Shown here in pieces: positions 39,955 through 49,112 of a DNA stretch of 64,000 nt. A program made the position numbers and the translations under genes. The DNA comes from Variovorax sp. J22P240 (GTDB taxonomy: Bacteria; Pseudomonadota; Gammaproteobacteria; Burkholderiales; Burkholderiaceae_C). The number at the start of each line of letters is the position of its first letter. Position 1 is the first letter of the stretch. The stretch lies in assembly GCF_030316855.1 (NCBI RefSeq), contig NZ_JASZYR010000016.1:1-64000 (forward strand), given 5' to 3'. The notes beneath the pieces are model-generated. The model was not told the origin of the DNA, did no database searches, and was given only the letters and a program-made list of their open reading frames with translations.

Positions 39955-41376
39955 TCAGTGAGGTTCGAAGAGCTTGCTCATGCGGGAGATCGATGCGGCG
40001 TAGTCGGTGCGCTCTTCCATCGACTGCTGCAGGAAGGCCTCGATCCGCGGATACATCGCGATCGCCTGGTCCAGCTGCAGGTCGTGGCCGGGCGCGTAGG
40101 CGCCGACACTGATCAGGTCGCGGTTGCGCTGGTAGCGCGACAGCATCTGCTTGAACTTGCGCACGGTGTCGAACTGCGCGGGCGTGATCAGCGCGGTCAT
40201 CGCGCGGCTGATGGATGCCTCGATGTCGATCGCCGGGTAGTGCCCCGCTTCCGCCAGGGTTCGCGAGAGCACGACGTGGCCGTCCAGGATGGCGCGCGCC
40301 GAATCGGCGATCGGGTCCTGCTGGTCGTCGCCTTCGGAGAGCACCGTGTAGAAGGCCGTGATGGAGCCGCCCCGGCCCTGTGCATCGCGCGCGCCGTTGC
40401 CGGCCCGCTCCACGAGCGCGGGTAGCTTCGCGAATACCGACGGCGGATAGCCCTTGGTGGCCGGCGGCTCGCCCACGGCCAGCGCGATCTCGCGCTGGGC
40501 CATGGCATAGCGCGTCAGCGAATCCATGATGAGCAGGACGTTCTTGCCCTGGTCGCGGAAGTATTCGGCCAGGCAGGTCGCATAGGCCGCACCCTGCAAG
40601 CGCAGCAGCGGCGAGTTGTCCGCCGGCGCGGCGACGACGACCGAGCGGGCCAGGCCTTCCTCGCCCAGCGTGTTCTCGATGAAGTCCTTCACTTCGCGAC
40701 CGCGCTCGCCGATCAGGCCGACCACGATCACCTCGGCGCTGGTGTAGCGCGCCATCATTCCCAGCAGCACGCTCTTGCCCACGCCGGAGCCTGCGAAAAG
40801 ACCCATGCGCTGGCCGCGCCCCACCGTGAGCATCGCGTTGATGGCGCGAACGCCCACGTCGAGCACCGAATCGATCGGCGCACGCGACAGCGGATTCATC
40901 GGCGGCGCCGACAGCGGCACCTTGCGGCTGATGTCGAGCGGGCCGAGCCCGTCGAGCGGCCGTCCGGCGGCGTCGACCACGCGGCCGAGCATCCCTTCGC
41001 CCACCGGCAGCCGCTTGGTATGGCCATCGCCGGTCAGGCTCGAACCCGTGGTGCCCGGCCGCGGAATGACGCGCGCGCCGGGCAGCAGGCCAGCGACTTC
41101 GCTTTGCGGCATCAGGAACAGACGATCACCGGCGAAGCCGACCACCTCGGCCTCGGCATGGCGTTGCGGGTGGCCCGCAGGCAGCTCGATCAGGCAGTCG
41201 CTGCCGACCGGCATCTGCAGCCCCACCGCTTCGAGCACGAGGCCGACGGCACGCGTGAGGCGGCCTGATTGCGTGGTCATGACGCTGCGGCTCACGTCAC
41301 TGCGCGCCTGCTCCAGGGTGCGCAGCCACGACTGCAGGTGGGGGTTGGCCGCGGCGGGCTCGGTATCGACTGGCAT
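39955..41376 (-). CDS. fliI: Flagellum-specific ATP synthase FliI
   Basis: FliI is the ATPase that powers and orders flagellar export. The 473-residue product has Walker A at residues 195-202 (AGSGVGKS), Walker B ending at Asp285 (VLLIMDSLTRYA) and the P-loop neighbour LIGERGREVKDFIE. The N-terminal domain carries the F1-like beta barrel. The ATG at 41376 is four bases past the fliH stop. Upstream extension of the frame is a shadow of fliH. Confidence 0.98.
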   Translation of the reverse strand: MPVDTEPAAANPHLQSWLRTLEQARSDVSRSVMTTQSGRLTRAVGLVLEAVGLQMPVGSDCLIELPAGHPQRHAEAEVVGFAGDRLFLMPQSEVAGLLPGARVIPRPGTTGSSLTGDGHTKRLPVGEGMLGRVVDAAGRPLDGLGPLDISRKVPLSAPPMNPLSRAPIDSVLDVGVRAINAMLTVGRGQRMGLFAGSGVGKSVLLGMMARYTSAEVIVVGLIGERGREVKDFIENTLGEEGLARSVVVAAPADNSPLLRLQGAAYATCLAEYFRDQGKNVLLIMDSLTRYAMAQREIALAVGEPPATKGYPPSVFAKLPALVERAGNGARDAQGRGGSITAFYTVLSEGDDQQDPIADSARAILDGHVVLSRTLAEAGHYPAIDIEASISRAMTALITPAQFDTVRKFKQMLSRYQRNRDLISVGAYAPGHDLQLDQAIAMYPRIEAFLQQSMEERTDYAASISRMSKLFEPH

Positions 41377-41380
41377 CGGT

Positions 41381-42169
41381 TCAGATCCCTTGGGCGTCGG
41401 CATCGCGGTGCAGTGCTGCGCCCACGCTCTTCCAGCGTGTCTCCAGACTGGCATCCATCTCGCCATTTGCGGACTGCACGCGGCATCCGCCACGGGTGAT
41501 CGTGTCGTCGGCGCGCACCTGCCATCCGGCGATCTGCAACTCGTTGCCGAGGCTGTTCTTGACCAGCGCCACGTCGTCCGGATGCAGCAGCAGGCGAGGT
41601 TCGCCTTGCAGCGCGGGCTCGGTATGTAGCAGCCCCTGCACCAACGGAAGGATCCACTCGGGCTCGGCGCGCAAGGTGCGGTGAACGACCTGGCGCGCAA
41701 CGTCGAGCGACAGCGTCAGGATGGCGTCGGCCAACTCGCTTTCCGCGCGGCGCAGGGCGTCGGGCAGGCTGGCGGACAGCGCCTTGAGCTGTTCGGCATG
41801 CGCGCTGGCGGCTGCAAGGCCTGCGGCCAGCCCTTCGGCGCGGCCTTCCGCAAATCCTTCGGCGTGACCCTTGGCATGGCCTTCGCAGCGCCCCTCGACG
41901 TCGCCGGCGGTGCGCGCTTCGCGACGCAGGCGTGCGAGCTCCGCGGCATGGACGAGGGCGGTAGACGGCGGCACCTCGACCGGCGTCGCCTGGCGGTGGT
42001 GTGCCGGCGCTTCGGGCTCGTTCAGCGTGTCCATTTCCCAGCGCTGCCACGCGGACAGCACCGGCTTTGCCGGCCGCGCGGACACGGCCGGCGTCGCGGC
42101 GGCCGCATAGGCCGAAGCCAGGCGCGAGAGCGTGCCGCCGGGGGAGGGGGGATGCTTAGACAAAGTCAT
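41381..42169 (-). CDS. fliH: Flagellar assembly protein FliH
   Basis: FliH binds and regulates FliI and links it to the C-ring. The 262-residue protein shows a striking glycine-every-four run (GRCEGHAKGHAEGFAEGRAEG, within residues about 115-140), the GxxxG/AxxxG repeat known in FliH, before a C-terminal V-type ATPase subunit E-like domain (ADAILTLSLDVARQVVHRTLR). The start overlaps fliG by 14 bp. This repeat is helical and mediates dimerisation in characterised FliH. Confidence 0.93.
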   Translation of the reverse strand: MTLSKHPPSPGGTLSRLASAYAAAATPAVSARPAKPVLSAWQRWEMDTLNEPEAPAHHRQATPVEVPPSTALVHAAELARLRREARTAGDVEGRCEGHAKGHAEGFAEGRAEGLAAGLAAASAHAEQLKALSASLPDALRRAESELADAILTLSLDVARQVVHRTLRAEPEWILPLVQGLLHTEPALQGEPRLLLHPDDVALVKNSLGNELQIAGWQVRADDTITRGGCRVQSANGEMDASLETRWKSVGAALHRDADAQGI

Positions 42170-43154
42170 CGGTGCCCGGCGCTGCAATCACGATTTCGCC
42201 GGCCTCGGCCAGTCGGCGTGCGACCTGCAGGATGGCCTTCTGTTCGGCCTCGACCTGCGACACGCGCACCGGACCGCTGAGCTCCATGTCCTCGCGCAGC
42301 GTTTCGGCGGCGCGTTGCGACATGTTGTTGAGGAACTTGTCGCGCAGCTCCTGCGGCGAGCCCTTGAGCGCGATGATGAGCGAGTCCGACTCGATGTCCT
42401 TGAGCAGGCGCTGGATGCTGCGGTCCTCCAGGCTCAGGAGGTTCTCGAACACGAACATCTCGTCGACGATGCGCTGCGCCAGGGCCTCGTCGACCGACCG
42501 GACATGGGCGATCGCTTCCTCTTCCTGCGAGCTGCTCATCAGGTTGACGATCTCCGCCGCCGTCCGCACACCGCCCAGGCGGCTGCGCTTCAGGCCCTGG
42601 CCCGAGAGCATCTCGGTGAGCACGTCGGTCAGCTCGTTCAGGGCCGATGGCTGCACGCCGCCGAAGGTGGCCACGCGCATGATCACGTCGTGACGCAGGC
42701 GCGCCGGCAGCTTCTCGAGCACTTCCGATGCCTTCATGCGGTCCAGGTGGATGAGCACCGTGGCGAGGATCTGCGGATGCTCGTCGCGGATGAGTTCCGC
42801 CACTTCGCCGGCTTCGAGCTGGTTGAGGCGCTCGATGCCGCTGTGCGGCTCGTCGGCCTGCAGGATGTCCTCGAGCAGATTGCTGGCGCGGTCGTCGCCG
42901 AGCGCCTTCCTCAGCACCGCACGGATGTAGCTGCTGGAGCCCAGGTGCAGCGCGGAGAGCTGTTCGGTCTCCTCGCGGAACTCGGCCAGCACCGTGGCGA
43001 GTTCATCCTTGGAGACCGAGCTCAGCTTCGCCATCGCGAGGCCGAGCGTCTGCACTTCGGCGGTCGGCAGGAGGTGCAGCGCGGCCGCTGCACGGTCCTC
43101 GCCCAGTGCCATCAACAAGATGGCGCTCTTGCGGGTTCCGAGTTCACTGATCAT
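42156..43154 (-). CDS. fliG: Flagellar motor switch protein FliG
   Basis: FliG is the rotor protein that meets the stator. The 332-residue product has the N-terminal FliF-binding domain, the middle domain with the EHPQ motif at residues 125-128 (IRDEHPQILATVL), and the C-terminal torque domain containing MFVFENLLSLEDRSIQRLLKDI with charged residues that contact MotA. The ATG at 43154 overlaps the fliF stop by 11 bp. Confidence 0.98.
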   Translation of the reverse strand: MISELGTRKSAILLMALGEDRAAAALHLLPTAEVQTLGLAMAKLSSVSKDELATVLAEFREETEQLSALHLGSSSYIRAVLRKALGDDRASNLLEDILQADEPHSGIERLNQLEAGEVAELIRDEHPQILATVLIHLDRMKASEVLEKLPARLRHDVIMRVATFGGVQPSALNELTDVLTEMLSGQGLKRSRLGGVRTAAEIVNLMSSSQEEEAIAHVRSVDEALAQRIVDEMFVFENLLSLEDRSIQRLLKDIESDSLIIALKGSPQELRDKFLNNMSQRAAETLREDMELSGPVRVSQVEAEQKAILQVARRLAEAGEIVIAAPGTDDFV

Positions 43155-44904
43155 TGGCGTTCATCCAGTGTTGAATCAGCATGGCGACCAGCTTGGGATC
43201 CTGGGCTGCGAGCTGATGGGCGTATTCCATGTCGGCCTTGTGGCGGAGTGCTTCGCGCTGGCGCAGGGCTTCTTCCGGCGAAAGCCGGGGCTCCTCGTCC
43301 AGCGCGGGTTCGCTGGCGGCGGCTTCCTGCGGCGGGGTCTCCGCGACGGGCGCGGGTGGCGGTGCGAGGTGCTTGCGAAGCAGGGGCCGCAGCACCGCGA
43401 ACCAGGCGAAGAGCGCGAGGAAGGCGAGCAGCAGGTACTGGCCGATCGTCTTGCCGAGCTCGATGTTCTCGCGGTCGCGCCAGAACGGAACTTCGGCTGC
43501 CGGCGCTTCGCGGTCTTCGGCGAAGGCGCTGTTGACGACGTTGAGCGAATCGCCCCGGTCCTGGCTGAAGCCCATGGCTTCCTTGGACAGATTCCGGATC
43601 TGGTCGATCTCGACCGGCGTCAGGGCGCGCGTGGTGGTCTTGCCGGAGCCGTCGGCGGCATCCTTGTAGTTCACGACCACGGCAACCGACAGGCGCTTGA
43701 TCGCACCCGCGCCTTGCTGCACGTGACGGATCGACCGGTCGAGTTCGTAGTTGGTTGTCACGTCCTTGCGCGAGCTGCCGGGGCCGGTCGGGGCCGAGGT
43801 GCTGGAGGAGGTGCCGGTTGTATTGGCGTTCGTGGCGGCATTGGCGGGGGCATTGGCGGCCGCGCCCGGGGTGCCCGACGCCGGCGGGGCGGGGGGCTTG
43901 GGCGCGGTGATCGGCGCGGTCGGATTGACCGGCGGCTGGTTCGTCAGCGCACCCGGAACGCCGCCCGGCGGCATGCCGCCGTGCTGGTTCGATTCGCTCG
44001 ACTGCAGGCTGCGGACTGCGGCCTGGCCGGGCCCCTGGTTGGGGCTGTACTTTTCGTCGGTGCGCTCGATCACCGAGAAGTCGATGTCCGCCGCCACCTG
44101 GGCCCGCACATTGTTCGCGCCCACGATGGGCTGCAGGATGGTCTCGATGCGGCGGATGTAGCCCTGCTCGATCTCCTGGACATATTTGAGCTGGCTCACG
44201 TCCAGCCCGCGCGCGCCGCTGTTGGCTGCCGAGAGCAGGTTGCCGCGCTGGTCGACCACCGTCACGCTTTTGGGGTCGAGCTCCGGCACGCTGCTGGAGA
44301 TCATGTGGACGATCGCGCTGACCGCGCCTTCGTCGATGCTGCGGCCCCGCGCCAGCGTCAGCACCACCGAGGCGGAAGGCTTCTTCTGTTCACGCACGAA
44401 CAGCGACGGCTTCGGCAGGGCCAGGTGGACCCGTGCCGATTCGACCGTGCCGATGGATTCGATCGAGCGCGCGAGCTCGCCTTCAAGAGCGCGCTGGTAG
44501 TTGACCTGTTCGGCGAACTGGCTGGTGCCGAACTTCTGGTTGTCCATCAGCTCGAAGCCCACCCCGCCCGCCTTGGGCAGGCCCTGAGCTGCGAGCTTGA
44601 GGCGCACTTCGGGCACCTTGTCGCCGGCGACAAGGATCGCGCCGCCGCCATCGGCGAACTTGTAGGGCACGTTCATCTGCTGGAGCGACGCGATGATCGC
44701 GCCGCCGTCGCGGTCCGACACGTTGGTGTAGAGCACCTTGTAGTCCGGGCCGCGGTTCCAAAGCGTGAAGGCCGCCGCGGCCGCCACGAGCGTGGCGGCT
44801 CCGATGATCAGCGGCAGCTTCGGCTGCGCACGCAGGCGTTCGAGGAGCGGGGAGAGCGAAGGCGCCGTCGGCGCGGCGCTCGCGGGCGCAGCGGCAGAAC
44901 TCAT
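43144..44904 (-). CDS. fliF: Flagellar MS-ring protein FliF
   Basis: FliF builds the MS ring in the inner membrane. The 586-residue protein has two membrane helices (about residues 31-50 and near 485-507), YscJ-like ring domains (GVGFELMDNQKFGTSQFAEQVNYQRALEGEL), a Pro/Ala/Thr-rich insert around residues 325-375, and a C-terminal FliG-binding tail (KLVAMLIQHWMNAND). ATG at 44904 is chosen over a TTG two codons earlier. It is the first gene of the minus-strand operon and divergent from fliE. Confidence 0.97.
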   Translation of the reverse strand: MSSAAAPASAAPTAPSLSPLLERLRAQPKLPLIIGAATLVAAAAAFTLWNRGPDYKVLYTNVSDRDGGAIIASLQQMNVPYKFADGGGAILVAGDKVPEVRLKLAAQGLPKAGGVGFELMDNQKFGTSQFAEQVNYQRALEGELARSIESIGTVESARVHLALPKPSLFVREQKKPSASVVLTLARGRSIDEGAVSAIVHMISSSVPELDPKSVTVVDQRGNLLSAANSGARGLDVSQLKYVQEIEQGYIRRIETILQPIVGANNVRAQVAADIDFSVIERTDEKYSPNQGPGQAAVRSLQSSESNQHGGMPPGGVPGALTNQPPVNPTAPITAPKPPAPPASGTPGAAANAPANAATNANTTGTSSSTSAPTGPGSSRKDVTTNYELDRSIRHVQQGAGAIKRLSVAVVVNYKDAADGSGKTTTRALTPVEIDQIRNLSKEAMGFSQDRGDSLNVVNSAFAEDREAPAAEVPFWRDRENIELGKTIGQYLLLAFLALFAWFAVLRPLLRKHLAPPPAPVAETPPQEAAASEPALDEEPRLSPEEALRQREALRHKADMEYAHQLAAQDPKLVAMLIQHWMNANDQ

Positions 44905-45191
44905 GCGCAAGCCCTCGCCATGGCCGGTGCGCGGGAGCGGCCCGTTGTCATGTGGAAGGAGGGAATTCGTTGATCAGGGGTCATGCCAGAGGCCGTTGAA
45001 GTCGTCAGCGGACTTGTCGTTTCGCGGTTGATTGTCAGCAGCCACCCCGGATTCGATGGGCCGAACAGCGGGGGGTTTTGCCGTCTGTTGACGGCTTGAA
45101 TCGGGGTCTTCCCTTGGTACGCTGAAAGGACGACGGAGCGCCTGCGCGCTTCCTTAGCAACCCCTAAGTTCACAAGAGAAGAGAGTCCCTC
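44905..45191. promoter_or_regulatory. fliF/fliE divergent intergenic region
   Basis: These 287 bp separate two oppositely directed flagellar genes and must carry both promoters. A hairpin GCCGTC-TGTT-GACGGC lies at 45080-45095. No convincing sigma-28 promoter was found; class II (FlhDC-dependent) control is expected for fliE and fliF from what is known of related systems but the binding boxes cannot be named by eye. Confidence 0.4.
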
Positions 45192-45509
45192 ATGTCGATT
45201 GCCGCCATCGAGTCCGTCCTGCAGCAGATGCGGGTTACCGCGCTCCAGACCGGATTCGCTCCCACGCAGGCCGCTGCCGCCGAGACGGGCGGCTTCGCGG
45301 CCGAGCTCAAGCGTTCGCTGGACAACGTCAGCACCGCGCAGACCAGGTCCTATGCGCAGGCCGAAGACTTCGAACTCGGCAAGCCGGGGATCGCGCTCAA
45401 CGACGTGATGGTGGATTTGCAGAAGGCCAATGTGGCTTTCCAGACCGGGTTGCAAGTCCGCAATCGCCTGGTGTCTGCATATCAAGAGGTCATGAACCTG
45501 CCGGCCTGA
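45192..45509 (+). CDS. fliE: Flagellar hook-basal body protein FliE
   Basis: FliE joins the MS ring to the proximal rod. The 105-residue protein is normal in length and has the family C-terminus (VMVDLQKANVAFQTGLQVRNRLVSAYQEVMNLP). AGAGAAGAGAG just before the ATG is the ribosome site. It is divergent from fliF, and the repeat copy B follows its stop. Confidence 0.97.
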   Translation: MSIAAIESVLQQMRVTALQTGFAPTQAAAAETGGFAAELKRSLDNVSTAQTRSYAQAEDFELGKPGIALNDVMVDLQKANVAFQTGLQVRNRLVSAYQEVMNLPA

Positions 45510-45518
45510 CATGGGACT

Positions 45519-45613
45519 CGCCCCCAGGCTTCGCGCACTTCGTGTCGCTTCGCCTATCCCCGACCGGGGGCAACACCTTCGGCCCGGCAAAGCCGGTTCC
45601 GTGGTGTTCCGGG
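45519..45613 (+). repeat. Dispersed GC-rich repeat, copy B (fliE-fliC gap)
   Basis: This 95-bp element starts at CGCCCCCAGGCTTCGCGCACTT, passes through a CCCCGACCGGGGGCAAC hairpin and ends with GGCCCGGCAAAGCCGGTTCCG and a GGTGTTCCGGG tail. It matches copy A at 35965-36059 block by block. Followed by TTTTTTG, it could also end fliE transcription. Confidence 0.8.
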
Positions 45614-45630
45614 TTTTTTGTTCCCCGCCC

Positions 45631-45657
45631 TAAAGGTTTGAAAAGCGTTGCCGATAA
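45631..45657 (+). promoter_or_regulatory. FliA (sigma-28) promoter for fliC
   Basis: TAAAGGTT at 45631-45638 and GCCGATAA at 45650-45657 are separated by exactly 11 bases. The -35 matches the TAAAGTTT consensus at 7 of 8 positions and the -10 is perfect. The -10 box ends 96 bp upstream of the fliC start, leaving a leader with a small CGGCC-AGA-GGCCG hairpin (45707-45719). Confidence 0.93.
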
Positions 45658-45753
45658 CTAGTCCAACGATGGCTTGAGTCTCACGGAGAGTCCGGGTCCA
45701 GCGTTACGGCCAGAGGCCGGAAGTCCACAACCTTTGTCAACCAGGAGTCGAGC

Positions 45754-46986
45754 ATGGCGCAAGTCATCAACACCAACAGTCTCTCGCTGCTCACGCAGAA
45801 CAACCTCAACAAGTCGCAATCGTCGCTGAACACCGCGATTCAACGGCTGTCTTCCGGCCTGCGCATCAACAGCGCCAAGGACGACGCCGCTGGTCAGGCC
45901 ATTGCCAACCGCTTCACGGCCAACATCAAGGGCCTGACGCAAGCCCAGCGCAATGCCAACGACGGCATCTCGCTCGCCCAGACGACGGAAGGCGCGTTGA
46001 GCGAAGTCAACAACAACCTGCAACGCATTCGCGAACTGTCGGTGCAAGCCGCGAACGGCTCCAACTCGGCCTCCGACCTGACGTCGATCCAGGACGAAAT
46101 CAAGCAGCGTCTCTCCGAAATCGACCGTACGTCGGCCCAAACCGACTTCAACGGCGTGAAGGTTCTGTCCTCGGCCGCCAAGACCCTGACCGTGCAAGTC
46201 GGCGCGAACGACGGCGAGACCATCGACATTGCCCTGAAGGAAATCAGCTCGAAGACCCTCGGCATGGACGGCTTCAATGTCGCCGGTCCGACTGCAACCG
46301 CTGCCTTCACGTTCGACGGCTCGACCGACTCTTCCGCTGCAATCGCAACGACCGCTGACTACCAGAAGGCCTACGGCGCCACGACCGGCATCGCCGGCGA
46401 CTCCGTGACTGAGGCTGTCACCGACGACCTGTCCACCAAGCTGGGCCTGGCTGCTGGCGAGGTGGTTCTTTCGGGCAACGTGGTCGTGGACGGCAAGGGT
46501 GGCATGTACGCCCAGGTCGAGATCAGCGTGGCTGATGCAGCTGCCGAATCCGCGCTGCAAAACCAGGGCTTCAAGGACGCCGTCAGCGGCGGCACGATTT
46601 ACCGCTACGTCGCCCTCGACCCGCAATCGGCCGACACCAGCTCGGGCACGTCCGCTGACTTCACGGTCGACACGTCGAAGATCACCGCCGCCAGCCTGCA
46701 GACCGGCACGACCTCCAGCCCCCTGGCTGCCATCGACGCCGCCCTGAAGAAGGTCGACGACCTGCGCAGCTCGCTCGGTGCGGTGCAAAACCGTTTCGAC
46801 TCGGTGATCACCAACCTCGGCACGTCCATCACCAACCTGTCGTCGTCGCGTTCGCGCATCGAAGACGCCGACTACGCAACGGAAGTGTCGAACATGACCC
46901 GCGCGCAGATCCTGCAACAGGCTGGTACCTCGGTGCTGGCCCAAGCCAACCAGACCACGCAAGGCGTGCTCTCCCTCCTGCGTTAA
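45754..46986 (+). CDS. fliC: Flagellin
   Basis: Flagellin is the filament subunit. The 410-residue protein has the conserved N-terminal D0/D1 region (MAQVINTNSLSLLTQNNLNK, then RINSAKDDAAGQAIANRF) and C-terminal region (IEDADYATEVSNMTRAQILQQAG, ending VLSLLR). The central part, about residues 170-300, is the variable exposed domain. A strong sigma-28 promoter and an AGGAG site (AACCAGGAG) precede it. Export uses the FliS chaperone, encoded downstream. Confidence 0.98.
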   Translation: MAQVINTNSLSLLTQNNLNKSQSSLNTAIQRLSSGLRINSAKDDAAGQAIANRFTANIKGLTQAQRNANDGISLAQTTEGALSEVNNNLQRIRELSVQAANGSNSASDLTSIQDEIKQRLSEIDRTSAQTDFNGVKVLSSAAKTLTVQVGANDGETIDIALKEISSKTLGMDGFNVAGPTATAAFTFDGSTDSSAAIATTADYQKAYGATTGIAGDSVTEAVTDDLSTKLGLAAGEVVLSGNVVVDGKGGMYAQVEISVADAAAESALQNQGFKDAVSGGTIYRYVALDPQSADTSSGTSADFTVDTSKITAASLQTGTTSSPLAAIDAALKKVDDLRSSLGAVQNRFDSVITNLGTSITNLSSSRSRIEDADYATEVSNMTRAQILQQAGTSVLAQANQTTQGVLSLLR

Positions 46987-47034
46987 ACCAGGAACGGGTC
47001 CGAGGCCACTCCCGCGGCGGAGGGTCTCGAGCCC

Positions 47035-47112
47035 GCGCAGGCCATCGGGTGAAAGCCCGTGGGCGCCTGCGCTGTCCTCTGCGGCCAGGCATCCAGGCCG
47101 CAGAGGACAGCG
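47035..47112 (+). terminator. Tandem hairpins between fliC and fliD
   Basis: A first hairpin pairs GCGCAGGC (47035-47042) with GCCTGCGC (47065-47072) around an inner CGGG/CCCG pair. A second pairs a 17-base arm (47070-47086) perfectly with 47096-47112 around a 9-base loop. The two share three bases. Neither is followed by a run of T, so a classical intrinsic terminator is not proven; the structure may terminate partially or protect the fliC message 3' end. Confidence 0.65.
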
Positions 47113-47180
47113 AACACAACCAGGAGTCGGAACCTGTCGATCCACCGCACCTCCATGACCCGTTTTCCAGGAAAGAACAA

Positions 47181-48629
47181 ATGGCATCGATCAGCAGCCT
47201 AGGCGTTGGCTCCAATCTTGACCTCAGCACCCTGCTGACCCAACTGCAGACGGCTGAAAGCCAGCCACTCGTGAACCTGCAGAGCCAGCAGGTGAGCTTC
47301 ACGACCAAGCTCTCCGCCTACGGCACGCTCAAGAACTCGCTCACGTCGCTGCAGGCGGCGGCGACCAAGTTGTCCAACCCGGCGCTCTTCCAGGGAGTGA
47401 AGGGAAACGTCAGCGCGACGGACGTCCTGTCGGTGGTCGCGACCGGCACGGCGGTCGCAGGCGACTACGCCATCGACGTGACCCGGCTTGCGCAGTCGCA
47501 GTCGCTGGTCTCCGCGGGCCAGGCCAGCGCCAAGACGGCGATCGGAACGGGCACCGTGAAGATCGAATTCGGCACCATCACTGGCGGGACGCTGGATCCC
47601 GCAACGGGCACCTACAACCCCGGCGCCGGCTTCACGGCGGACGCCACGCGCACGGCCTTGCCGATCACGATCGATGCGTCCAACAACACGCTCGAAGGCA
47701 TCCGCGACGCGATCAACTCGTCCAAGGCCGGCGTGAGCGCGAGCATCGTCAACGACGGCAGCGCGACGCCCAACCGCCTCGTGCTGACCTCCACGCAGAC
47801 CGGCGAGACGTCGAGCATGAGCATCTCCGTGACGGGCGACGCGGCCCTCCAGAGCCTGCTTGGAAACGATCCCACCGCCACGCAGAACCTGCGGCAGAGC
47901 GTCGCGGCGCAGAACGCCAAGCTGACGGTCAACGGCATCGACATCAGCAGCACGTCCAACGTCGTCAAGGAAGCCATTCAAGGCACCACCTTGAACCTTC
48001 TCAAGATCGGGACGAGCAAGCTGTCCATGCAGAAGGACACGGCCTCCGTGCTGTCGGCCATCGGCGATTTCGTGAAGGCCTACAACAGCCTGCAGAACAC
48101 GGCGAAGTCGCTCACCGCCTACGACGCGGACAAGAAGCAGGGTGCCGCGCTGCTCGGCGATGCGACCTTGCGCAATTTGCAGACTCGCATTCGCCAAGCC
48201 CTCAACACGCCGCAATCCGGTGGCCCGGACGATATGAAGGTTCTGTCGGAAATCGGCGTCTCGCTCCAGAAGGACGGAACCTTGTCGATGGACTCGGACA
48301 AGCTTTCCGCCGCACTGAACAACAAGCTGGACGGTGTTTCGAAGCTGTTCGCGAGCGGTGAAGGCAGCACAGCGGGCTATGGCAAGCAACTGAGCGCACT
48401 GGTAGATGACCTCACCTCCACGCATGGCGCGCTGCAGGCCGCGACCGACGGCGTGAACGCCACGCTGAAGCAGCTCGATGAGCAGTACACCAAGATGCAG
48501 GACCACGTGACGGCCACGGTCGATCGCTATCGCGCCCAGTTCACGCAGCTCGACCTGCTGGTGAGCAGCATGAACAACACCATGAAGTACCTGACGCAGC
48601 AGTTCGATGCGATGAGCAGCAGCGACTGA
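47181..48629 (+). CDS. fliD: Flagellar filament cap protein FliD
   Basis: FliD forms the cap that folds flagellin at the tip. The 482-residue product has the conserved N-terminus (SISSLGVGSNLDLSTLLTQLQTAES), the FliD D1 block with repeated KLSTYGTLKNSLTSL-like helices, and the C-terminal helix MNNTMKYLTQQFDAM. The ATG at 47181 follows AGGAAAG; the frame is open upstream through the hairpins, which are not coding. No separate promoter is obvious, so it probably depends on fliC read-through. Confidence 0.97.
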   Translation: MASISSLGVGSNLDLSTLLTQLQTAESQPLVNLQSQQVSFTTKLSAYGTLKNSLTSLQAAATKLSNPALFQGVKGNVSATDVLSVVATGTAVAGDYAIDVTRLAQSQSLVSAGQASAKTAIGTGTVKIEFGTITGGTLDPATGTYNPGAGFTADATRTALPITIDASNNTLEGIRDAINSSKAGVSASIVNDGSATPNRLVLTSTQTGETSSMSISVTGDAALQSLLGNDPTATQNLRQSVAAQNAKLTVNGIDISSTSNVVKEAIQGTTLNLLKIGTSKLSMQKDTASVLSAIGDFVKAYNSLQNTAKSLTAYDADKKQGAALLGDATLRNLQTRIRQALNTPQSGGPDDMKVLSEIGVSLQKDGTLSMDSDKLSAALNNKLDGVSKLFASGEGSTAGYGKQLSALVDDLTSTHGALQAATDGVNATLKQLDEQYTKMQDHVTATVDRYRAQFTQLDLLVSSMNNTMKYLTQQFDAMSSSD

Positions 48630-48652
48630 TTCATCACCACCCGGAGCCATCG

Positions 48653-49075
48653 ATGTACACACCTCACACCTTCAGAACCGGCGCCGGCGCCTATGCGCGC
48701 GTGGGCGTGGAAACGAGCGCGATGAGCGCTTCGCCGCACCAACTCATCTGCATGTTGTTCGATGGTGCCAGGACCTCGATCGGCATGGCGCGCCATCACA
48801 TGGCGGCCGGGGAGATCGTGGCCAAGGGCAATGCGATCTCCAAGACCATCGGCATCGTCGACAGCGGCCTGAAGGCCGCCCTCGATGCGAAGGCGGCCGG
48901 GCCTGCCGGCGAAGAGCTGGTGAGCAACCTGACCGCCCTCTACGACTACATCATCCAAAGGCTTCTGTTCGCCAACCTGCGCAACGACGCGCAGGCGCTG
49001 GACGAAGCCGATGGCCTTCTCGACAACATCGCTTCAGCCTGGCGCGAGATCGACGCCAGCGCACCGCGCGCCTGA
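48653..49075 (+). CDS. fliS: Flagellin chaperone FliS
   Basis: FliS binds the C-terminus of FliC and blocks early polymerisation. The 140-residue helical protein includes YARVGVETSAMSASPHQLICMLFDGA, the family signature, and NLTALYDYIIQRLLFANLRND. It follows fliD by 23 bp with GGAG before the ATG. Confidence 0.96.
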   Translation: MYTPHTFRTGAGAYARVGVETSAMSASPHQLICMLFDGARTSIGMARHHMAAGEIVAKGNAISKTIGIVDSGLKAALDAKAAGPAGEELVSNLTALYDYIIQRLLFANLRNDAQALDEADGLLDNIASAWREIDASAPRA

Positions 49076-49112
49076 GACACGCGTGATGAACACGACAACC
49101 AGAAGAGACAAC

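Noticed and set aside
47049..47180. fliD starting 44 codons earlier
   Set aside because: This part is made of hairpin arms and has no resemblance to FliD, whose conserved N-terminus begins at 47181.
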